From NCBI GenBank assembly GCA_902984215.1, contig CADWAF010002978.1, positions 1 to 10,610 on the forward strand: DNA of 10,610 bases. The letters are read 5' to 3'. The translations under genes were made by a program, and so were the position numbers. The stretch comes from Willaertia magna. Taxonomy: Eukaryota > Heterolobosea > Eutetramitea > Acrasida > Naegleriidae. Shown here piece by piece: positions 1-5,693 of this stretch (within the stretch, counting starts at the first letter, position 1; every line of letters begins with the position of its first letter). The notes beneath the pieces were generated by a model. That model made no database searches. It had not been told where the DNA came from and was given only the letters and a program-made list of their open reading frames with translations.

Positions 1-74
1 TTAAAGTATTAAATTTATGTAAAATATTTAAAATAATTAATTTTATAATCGTTTAATATTATTACTGTACATAC
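1..74 (-). other. Intron 1 of the TKL-like kinase gene (5' part)
   Basis: The donor GTATGT reads on the minus strand from 74. The rest of the segment is very A+T-rich and has in-frame stops. The only AG is 9 nt into it, too close to be an acceptor, so the acceptor must lie beyond the left edge and the intron is at least 74 nt. It interrupts the gene directly after the ATP-binding glycine loop, with a codon split after two bases. Confidence 0.65.
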
Positions 75-181
75 CAAACAAATCCAAAACCTCCCTGACC
101 AATTTTTTCACCAAATATTAATTGATCTTTATCTATTTTAAATTCTTGTATTTCTTCTTCCAGTTCCTCTAGGGATGACAT
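75..181 (-). CDS. Protein kinase, TKL-like, first exon only (partial)
   Basis: Reading the minus strand from the ATG at 181 gives 35 codons plus two bases before a GTATGT splice donor. The N-terminus is acidic and Glu-rich. It leads into I-D-K-D-Q-L-I-F-G-E-K and then the glycine-rich ATP loop G-Q-G-G-F-G-F-V (residues 28 to 35), the first subdomain of a eukaryotic protein kinase. The 'I-D-x-x-x-L-x-x-G-E-K-I-G-x-G-x-F-G' style is typical of tyrosine-kinase-like (TKL) serine/threonine kinases common in amoebae; that family call is inference from this short stretch. Reading past the donor meets a TAA within five codons, which supports the intron. The rest of the kinase lies left of the window. 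The ATG follows A-rich sequence, as in the other genes here. The gene is divergent from the MAPK-like gene at 551. Confidence 0.75.
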
Positions 182-550
182 TTATTTTACACGAATCAAT
201 TTATTAATTTTTTTTTCTATAATTTTTTTTTGATTTTTACTTATGGCATTGATTGACAACGACGCTGATAGGAAGACAGATGGCTTGCAATTAAACATTA
301 ATTTTACCGATGCAAAAAACGAGCTTTATGATCTACGAATGAATAGACAACTAATTACTGTGCTACAATTTTCACACAAGTAGTTCTAGAACGGCCACAA
401 ACAAATGATTTTTAATCCGAGTAGAAAACAATAATAAAAAACAACTTAATTGAATTAAAGTGAACCATTTTATCAGTTTTCATTGGAACTTACCACATTA
501 CATCAAATTGTCACTAACGCTTTTAAATATTTATTTAAATTATTAAAAAA
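182..550. promoter_or_regulatory. Divergent spacer between two kinase genes
   Basis: This 369-nt spacer separates the start codons of two head-to-head kinase genes and should hold both promoters and 5' UTRs. Both ends are A/T runs, while about 243 to 420 is noticeably richer in G and C. That middle part contains a 46-codon ATG-to-TAG frame at 243-383 on plus. Its ATG follows TTTTTACTT, not the A-run seen before the other starts, and I recognise no homology, so I do not annotate it as a gene. I saw no tRNA or snoRNA signature. Confidence 0.5.
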
Positions 551-1939
551 ATGATTTCAAATAGTGAACCATCTCCGATGATGCAAGAAAATGATGATTT
601 GCAACAAGAAAATTCAATAGATAACAACGTTTGTCCTTTTCTTCCAAATCAACCATTGAGATTACCTAATTATCAATTACAATATCAATCTTATTTAGTA
701 GATAATACTACAGAAGTACTTTTACCATCTAGATATCAACCTGTAGTAGATGCTAATACTAATAGTATTTGTATTTTAGGTCAAGGAGGATATGGAATTG
801 TCATTGCTGCTAGAGATTTACATAGAAATGGACAATTAGTTGCAATTAAAAAGATTGGAGATGTATTTAATTTAGCACCTTATAGAATGTTAAGAGAAAT
901 TAAAATTTTAAAACATTTACAAGGACATGAAAATATTGTTGAATTAATTGATATATTTCTACCAGGTACTTGTTTACAAGAAATGAATGATTTATATATA
1001 GTTTTAGGTATGATGAATGGTGGTGATTTAAAAGTATTAATGGCAAATAAGGTTTTACAAGGAGGTATTTCATTACAAGAAATTAAAGATATAATGTGTC
1101 AAATATTAAGTGCTTTATATTATTTAGAATCTGCTGGGATACTTCATAGAGATTTAAAACCATCTAATGTTTTAGTTGGTGTAAAGGATAATAATGAAGT
1201 ACAATTAAAGTTATGTGATTTTGGGTTAAGTACAAGAGAAGTATCAGAAGTTACTAATCCAGATAGTTTATATGTTGTAACTAGATATTATAGACCACCA
1301 GAAGTTATTTTACAATATGAAGTACAAAGTACAAGTATTGATTCATGGTCATGTGGTTGTATATTTGCTGAATTATTATATTTATTACCACCTAATCCTC
1401 AAAGAAGACCTTTATTCGTTGCAAGGTTTGTATATTGTTTTTACAAAATATTTTACAAAACTTTTATTTATTTAAATATTATATCAAAAATATAAAGAAA
1501 AACTGGAGCTAATTTACAAGGTATTGAAGAACATTTAAATTTAATGGTTTCTTTACTTGGTAAACCAAATATGGAAGATGTAAGAGGTACTTCCAATGCA
1601 ATCCGTTATTTTGATAAATTATTTCATCATTATCCACCAGCTGGTTTAGATCTTCGTCAAATCTTTCCAAATGCACCTGAAGAGGCAATTGATTTATTAA
1701 AACGTTTCTTAATATGGAATCCAGAGAAAAGAATTACATTTAAAGAGGCAATGCAACATCCATTCTTAGCTGGAAATAAGCATAGTGTTTTAATTGATCA
1801 TTTATTTAAAATTGAGTTAGATAATAATATTGTTATAAAAAAGAATGAAATTTTATTAAAATATTTATTTTATAAAGAAGTAATTGATTGGGCAGAAAGA
1901 CATACTTTTGAAAATACAAATAATAATAATAATATTTAA
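551..1939 (+). CDS. MAPK-like CMGC serine/threonine protein kinase, two exons
   Basis: Exons 551-1425 and 1498-1939 join to 438 residues. An in-frame TAA at 536-538 makes 551 the first possible ATG, and it follows six As. After a Q/N-containing leader of about 70 residues comes a full kinase domain (about 71-382): glycine loop GQGGYGIV (77-84), ATP lysine K100 in VAIKK, alpha-C glutamate E116 in LREIKIL, catalytic H199-R200-D201 with K203 and N206, D223-F224-G225, and PPE (249-251) for APE. Arg 370 closes subdomain XI. LREIKIL, VTRYYRPPE, RPLF (286-289), and FPNAPEEAIDLL match MAP kinases. The joined insert between RPLF and LLGKP matches the MAPK insert, which supports the splice. The T-x-Y phosphorylation lip is replaced by S239-L240-Y241. 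Expected role: proline-directed Ser/Thr phosphorylation in a signalling cascade. It could also be an atypical CMGC kinase near NLK or ERK7. The tail ends in poly-N. Confidence 0.9.
1426..1497 (+). other. Intron of the MAPK-like kinase gene (72 nt)
   Basis: The donor is GTTTGT at 1426 and the acceptor is AAAG ending at 1497. The intron splits an AGA codon after its second base. It is nearly pure A/T and contains an in-frame TAA. Removal restores an uninterrupted reading frame across the MAPK insert region, from RPLFVAR into KTGANLQG. Confidence 0.85.
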
Positions 1940-2032
1940 ACTATAATCAACATTGTAAACTTTATAAAATATTAAACATTTTTAAAAAATATTTAATAAT
2001 ATTTTATTGAACGAAAATGAAAAATAATAATT

Positions 2033-2040
2033 GCGCCAAA
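2033..2040 (+). promoter_or_regulatory. E2F/DP-like octamer just upstream of the RasGEF start
   Basis: GCGCCAAA lies 4 nt before the RasGEF ATG. Its reverse complement is TTTGGCGC, which fits the E2F/DP consensus TTTSSCGC. It stands out because the 105-nt spacer is otherwise almost pure A/T. It may lie in the 5' UTR and may be chance; function is inference only. Confidence 0.2.
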
Positions 2041-2044
2041 AAAA

Positions 2045-3648
2045 ATGAAACTGTACATAAAGATCCCAGGCTTCACACCAATTGTTTTAAGGCTAAAGGA
2101 AAGTAAATTACAAATACATCATTGCATTGAGGTAGCTAATGAATATTATGGTAAATTATTTAATGGAAATCCTCCGGTTCCTTTATATATTCAGAAAGTT
2201 ATTAATTTTAATAATGGAGATAAATTACTAATATTTTATAGAGAAGAGAGTAAGATTAAATATTTAAATTATTTAATTAATTTCTTTATTAAGCTTCTGA
2301 TTTTGGATTTAATATGCATATTCAACATAAGATTTCAATTTATGAAGAACCACCTGCTTGTCCTGAAAGTGTCATCTTTATGAAATCGCCTTGCCCCAAG
2401 TTGTACAGAGGAATTTTACCTAAAGTAGTTAGTTTGAATAGATTATTACTGATATTAACTGATGGAACCATAGATAAATTTCTTATTGACGTCTTTTGGT
2501 GGAGATATAGGTCTTTTGTTAAGCCATCTGTTTTATTGAGAAAGTTAATGGAAAGGTTTGATGTGCCTGGAATTCAAAGAAATGAATCACCTAGAGAGAA
2601 CTCAAATACTGCTGGACAATATACATTTTTAGATGAATGTTATTATCATGTTGAGGTAAAAACAATGATACAAACTACAGTTGGCAAAATGCTTTATGAT
2701 TGGGTGAAGAATTATTATTTTGATTTTGATGATAAGATGGAAAAGGCCTTAACAAATTTTTGTAATACTAGAATGATTGCTGCTGGTTTATCTTGTGTTT
2801 CAAGTAAAATATTGAATTTAATGAAAACACAAAGCAGGTTAGCACCGTGGCAAATTGAGTTGGAGAAAAGTAAACAAGGGAAGAGTGAGAAAAGGCACTC
2901 CCTTGCGTACACAAATTTGAGTTTGTTAAGGATGGATCCTAGGGAATTTGCAGAGACAATCACTTTAATGGATTACAATATTTATAAAGATATTCATGTG
3001 ACAGAATTATTGGGATTTGCTTGGAATAAAGAAAAGAAAAGACACATGGCACCTAATCTAGTGAAAGCAACGTCTTTCTTTAATAGGATAAGTAACTGGA
3101 TAATTTTTCAATTGTTGAACGAATATAATAATAATGTTAGAAAAAAGATGATAGAAATGTTAATTAAGGTTGTAGAATATTTAAAAGAACTAAACAGTTT
3201 TAATATGATTATGGCTGTTTACTCAGCACTTGAAAATTCTAATATTGACAGGCTTCAAGACACCTGGTCAATTGTGGATGATAAAACGAAAAAGCAAAGA
3301 ACTGAATGGTCCAAGTTTTGCTCTACAGAAGGTAACAGTAAAAACCTTAGAGAGGCTATGGAAAAGGCATATACAGAATTTTCTCCATGTTGTCCGTTTA
3401 TTGCGATTTTCTTGAAAGACTTGGTATTTGTCAATGACGGCAATCCCAGTTTCATTGACGGTAAAATTAATTTTCACAAGTATGTTGTAGAGTATTTAGT
3501 AATGTTAAACATTTTACGATTTCGTGACAGACCTTATGAGAATATTACCTTGAGGGAAGATATTAAAACAGTGTTAGAGACATATCAATTGAAAGAGGAA
3601 GATGAATTGTACTCTCTTTCTCTTAAAATACAACCAAGAAAAAAGTAA
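2045..3648 (+). CDS. Ras guanine nucleotide exchange factor with REM and CDC25-homology domains, two exons
   Basis: Exons 2045-2249 and 2294-3648 join to 519 residues. Upstream TGA at 2018-2020 is in frame, and the ATG follows a run of As. Residues 1-67 form a short hydrophobic/charged segment (KLYIKIPGF, then PPVPLYIQ, KLLIFYRE) that could be a small beta-grasp (ubiquitin- or RBD-like) fold; this is a guess. The RasGEF N-terminal (REM) domain spans about 105-220, with the hallmark FWWRYRSFVKPSVLL. The catalytic CDC25 domain runs about 277-500: MDPREFAETITLMDYNIYKD, FNRISNWI, ELNSFNMIMAVYSALENSNI, and FLKDLVFVNDGNPSFIDG. The protein should activate a Ras-family GTPase by GDP/GTP exchange at membranes. 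It is compact for an amoebal RasGEF, with no DEP, kinase or RhoGAP partner domain. Which Ras it serves cannot be told. It lies 105 nt downstream of the MAPK-like gene, on the same strand. Confidence 0.92.
2250..2293 (+). other. Intron of the RasGEF gene (44 nt)
   Basis: The donor is GTAAGA and the acceptor is TTAAG, ending at 2293. The intron splits an ACT codon after its first base. Reading through it in the upstream frame gives hydrophobic low-complexity sequence and a stop at 2383, before any RasGEF domain. Splicing joins YREE to TSDFGFNMH in the frame of the REM domain. At 44 nt it is the shortest intron in the window. Confidence 0.8.
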
Positions 3649-3660
3649 ATAATACTTAAC

Positions 3661-3666
3661 AATAAA
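3661..3666 (+). terminator. Poly(A) signal AATAAA of the RasGEF gene
   Basis: A canonical AATAAA lies 12 nt past the RasGEF stop, in the 113-nt convergent spacer shared with RPC4. In such A+T-rich sequence the hexamer is common, so the call rests mainly on position. Confidence 0.35.
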
Positions 3667-3761
3667 TTAATTTTCAAAATTTATCTTCTCGGCTTAGCTA
3701 TAATTACAACTAGAACATTAATGTCATCACAACCATATTAATTTGCAATAATAAATAAAAA

Positions 3762-4973
3762 TTACTCCTCTTTGCCTTGTTCTCTCTTCAATAAATAATC
3801 TACATCAGGAACACAAGAAAATCTTTTTTCAATATTACCTAAAATATAACAACTTCCTTGTTTTTCTTTATCTTGACCTGGAGGGATATCTATACAAGCA
3901 ACATGTTCAGGAAAACTAAAGTCACTTCCTGGAAAAACATCTAGTAAAACATCTCCTAACTTCAATTTCACTTTACCACTTTTATAAACAATCATCTCAC
4001 CTATTTGACCATTAGGTACTTTATCTAAGGTATTTTCAAAAGTTTGAGTCCAAATATTTTCAGCATCATCTAAACTAGTAGAAACTTGCTTTTGTTTTTG
4101 TTGTTGTAAAGCCCTTACTTTAGGATCTTGTGGTTCAAAATATGGAATTTTTGAAGGTAATTGAATAAAGAATAATTGATCTTCTGACATTAAACTTTCA
4201 AGAGTAGCCTTAAAAAGCCCTTGTTGTATTTCATCTATAGAATCCTCTTGTAAAGCCTGTAACCTTTCCATTTCACTTTGACTATTTGCAGCTAATGCAT
4301 TCTTCAATAAGATTTCTTCATTAAAGGGTATAACCATTGGTGGTTGTTTAACACCTCTAAATAAATTCTTTCTCTTTTCTCTAATACTTGCAATTAAATT
4401 ATCATTTCTTGAACCTTCCATCAAAACATCATCATCTTTTACATCCCCTCCGAAACCGCTAGCTGTTAGATGAGGAGTAGAACTAGATGTTGAGCCTTCC
4501 ATTCCTCCAATATCAATCATACTTGACATTAATCCTCCACTACTTGGGGTTATTCCCGCAACTAAATTAAAGCCTGAACCTCTATTATTTACGATAGCCT
4601 TTGTAGATGCAGTTTTAAAGTTAGGTTTACGTTTTCCTTGAGAGCGATTAGCTTGACCCATAAAAACATCTAGATTTATATCGTCATTACCACCGCTACT
4701 GCTACTTGTTTCTTCTTGTTTAGTTTTTATTGGCATATTAGGTTTAAAGTTTGGTGTGAAAGTCATGGTTGTAGGCGTTTTAAAATGTTGAGTTGGTTTA
4801 TCCATATTTCTAGGTGGTAGGATAGATGGTAATCTATTTACATTACTTCCACTACTGTTAGAAGTATTGGTTTGAGTATTACTTGTAGATGTATTTGTAG
4901 TTTTTCCGACAAGTAGTCTACTAGCATCATAAAAAACATTTTTCTTATCTTGTTGGTCTTGCTGTTGAGACAT
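3762..4973 (-). CDS. RPC4: DNA-directed RNA polymerase III subunit RPC4 (Rpc53/POLR3D homolog)
   Basis: This is a single-exon gene of 403 residues. An in-frame stop lies two codons before the ATG, which follows five As. The conserved part is C-terminal. Residues about 215-276 hold PFNEEILLKNAL, the Glu/Gln-rich helix and EDQLFFIQLPSKIP. Residues about 320-395 hold NGQIGEMIVYKSGKVKLKLGD, DFSFPEHVACI, then SCYILGN and CVPDVDYLL. This order is characteristic of the Rpc53/RPC4 family, which pairs with RPC5 (Rpc37) on the Pol III core and acts in initiation, termination and reinitiation at tRNA, 5S and U6 genes in the nucleus. Residues 1-200 are low complexity (S/T/N/G-rich) with a basic patch around GKRKPNFK (113-120), as usual for this poorly conserved half. 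Length matches the family (about 400). It is convergent with the RasGEF gene. Confidence 0.93.
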   Translation of the reverse strand: MSQQQDQQDKKNVFYDASRLLVGKTTNTSTSNTQTNTSNSSGSNVNRLPSILPPRNMDKPTQHFKTPTTMTFTPNFKPNMPIKTKQEETSSSSGGNDDINLDVFMGQANRSQGKRKPNFKTASTKAIVNNRGSGFNLVAGITPSSGGLMSSMIDIGGMEGSTSSSTPHLTASGFGGDVKDDDVLMEGSRNDNLIASIREKRKNLFRGVKQPPMVIPFNEEILLKNALAANSQSEMERLQALQEDSIDEIQQGLFKATLESLMSEDQLFFIQLPSKIPYFEPQDPKVRALQQQKQKQVSTSLDDAENIWTQTFENTLDKVPNGQIGEMIVYKSGKVKLKLGDVLLDVFPGSDFSFPEHVACIDIPPGQDKEKQGSCYILGNIEKRFSCVPDVDYLLKREQGKEE

Positions 4974-5128
4974 TTTTTATTTTACAAAAACTGCAACTTT
5001 ATTCGGGCACATTCAATTAATTTAAAAACATAAAAAACAATGTAAAAAATTCAATTAAATTAAATATTTAATTACAAAATTTTAATGGTTCTTTGTAAAA
5101 ATTAATAATTGTTTCAAATATACGTAAA

Positions 5129-5547
5129 TTACTGAACTAGGCACCAAATTATTCTTACAGACTTTAAAGTTTTAATTAGTTTTTGAAACACAAATTTGAC
5201 GCTAAAAAACTCCTCAATGTAGTTGAATCTGTTATATGTAATTGATTCGCTCATTTTGAAATAATTATATTTATATAAAGTAAGTAGTAATCTTGTACTA
5301 ATTATTGTGAAAGTAAAAGAGATAATAACAAACAGGAGTAACAATAACAAGGTTCTTTTAATTAAGGAATAAACCGATCCTTTACATCTTTTAGGAATTC
5401 CTATCAATTTGTAATGAAAACAGCAAGGATAATGGGAGTGGGTACTATGCACTCAATTTACCCATTATTTTGATTTATTTTCTAATATTCTTCTACATTA
5501 CCAGTATAAGAAACAATTACATAACAATTCCTCATTGAATTACACAT
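5129..5547 (-). CDS. Possible small membrane protein gene, two exons (hypothetical)
   Basis: I do not recognise this protein. The minus-strand frame from 5452 to the TAA at 5129 stays open for 107 codons but has no ATG until codon 67. A better model starts at ATG 5547 (preceded by AAAAGAA), runs 15 codons plus one base to 5502, removes a 50-nt GTAATG...TTGAG intron (5501-5452), and continues in frame at 5451. This gives about 122 residues. Visible features are a Cys/His-rich N-terminal part (YPCCFHYK, KRCKG) and a strongly hydrophobic stretch (KRTLLLLLLFVIISFTFTII and on) fit for one membrane span. A Lys/Phe-rich tail follows. An open frame this long is unlikely by chance in such A+T-rich spacer DNA, and its codons include C-ending ones (TTC, AAC, AGC). 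It would be divergent from the Zn(II)2Cys6 gene. The alternative is a chance frame, or a 41-residue product from the internal ATG. Confidence 0.3.
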
Positions 5548-5564
5548 TTCTTTTACAGATTGCC

Positions 5565-5590
5565 AGCAGTACCGCGGCCGCAAAACTGCT
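5565..5590. promoter_or_regulatory. 26-bp G+C-rich dyad with CGG/CCG half-sites
   Basis: Outer arms AGCAGT (5565-5570) and ACTGCT (5585-5590) are perfect inverted repeats. Between them the 8-bp palindrome GCGGCCGC (5574-5581) lies on exactly the same axis, between 5577 and 5578. It contains CGG directly followed by CCG, and CCGCGG overlaps to the left. Further CCG (5594-5596) and CGG (5612-5614) triplets follow. Binuclear zinc cluster proteins bind paired CGG triplets as dimers, and the gene 104 bp downstream encodes one. I infer a candidate operator. The core is also a NotI recognition sequence, so an assembly or cloning artefact should be excluded. Confidence 0.4.
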
Positions 5591-5655
5591 TGACCGAAAG
5601 AAAAGAGCGCACGGTTCACAATTTTTAAAAAATTCAAACTGATAAGTGAAAGTGG

Positions 5656-5670
5656 ATGATTCCATCCTAG
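5656..5670 (+). other. Short upstream ORF in the transcription factor leader
   Basis: ATG-ATT-CCA-TCC-TAG is out of frame with the main ORF and ends 23 nt before the ATG at 5694. If it lies in the mRNA leader, it could lower initiation at the main start. Its ATG follows AAAGTGG, a weaker match to the A-run context than the ATG at 5694. Confidence 0.25.
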
Positions 5671-5693
5671 GCACAGTTGTCTTATTAAAAAAA

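Larger units (their letters stand above)
4974..5693. other. Spacer between RPC4 and the Zn(II)2Cys6 gene
   Basis: This stretch of about 720 nt holds the RPC4 promoter at its left end, a possible small minus-strand gene (5129-5547), the G+C-rich dyad at 5565-5590 and the leader of the transcription factor gene. On plus, TTTCTTTTACAG ending at 5558 looks like a good 3' splice site and could bound a 5' UTR intron of the factor gene. This competes with the minus-strand gene model. No RNA gene or repeat family was recognised. Confidence 0.4.

Noticed and set aside
2715..2963. Minus-strand open frames inside the RasGEF (also at 3255-3477), the zinc-cluster gene and the transporter (8388-8801).
   Set aside because: They are antisense shadows of well supported coding exons, with no recognisable motifs of their own.
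5605..5625. GGTTCACAA near 5613, considered as a tRNA B box.
   Set aside because: There is no pairing T-arm, no A box or acceptor stem at the right distance, and no cloverleaf on either strand.
5615..5650. TTCAC and GTGAA inverted repeat around an A/T palindrome, considered as a hairpin.
   Set aside because: Arms of 5 bp with a 26-nt A/T-rich loop are too weak to support a structure.
5646..5693. Extending the zinc-cluster protein upstream to GTG at 5646.
   Set aside because: GTG is not a normal nuclear eukaryotic start, the frame is closed by TAA directly before it, and the ATG at 5694 has the local A-run context.
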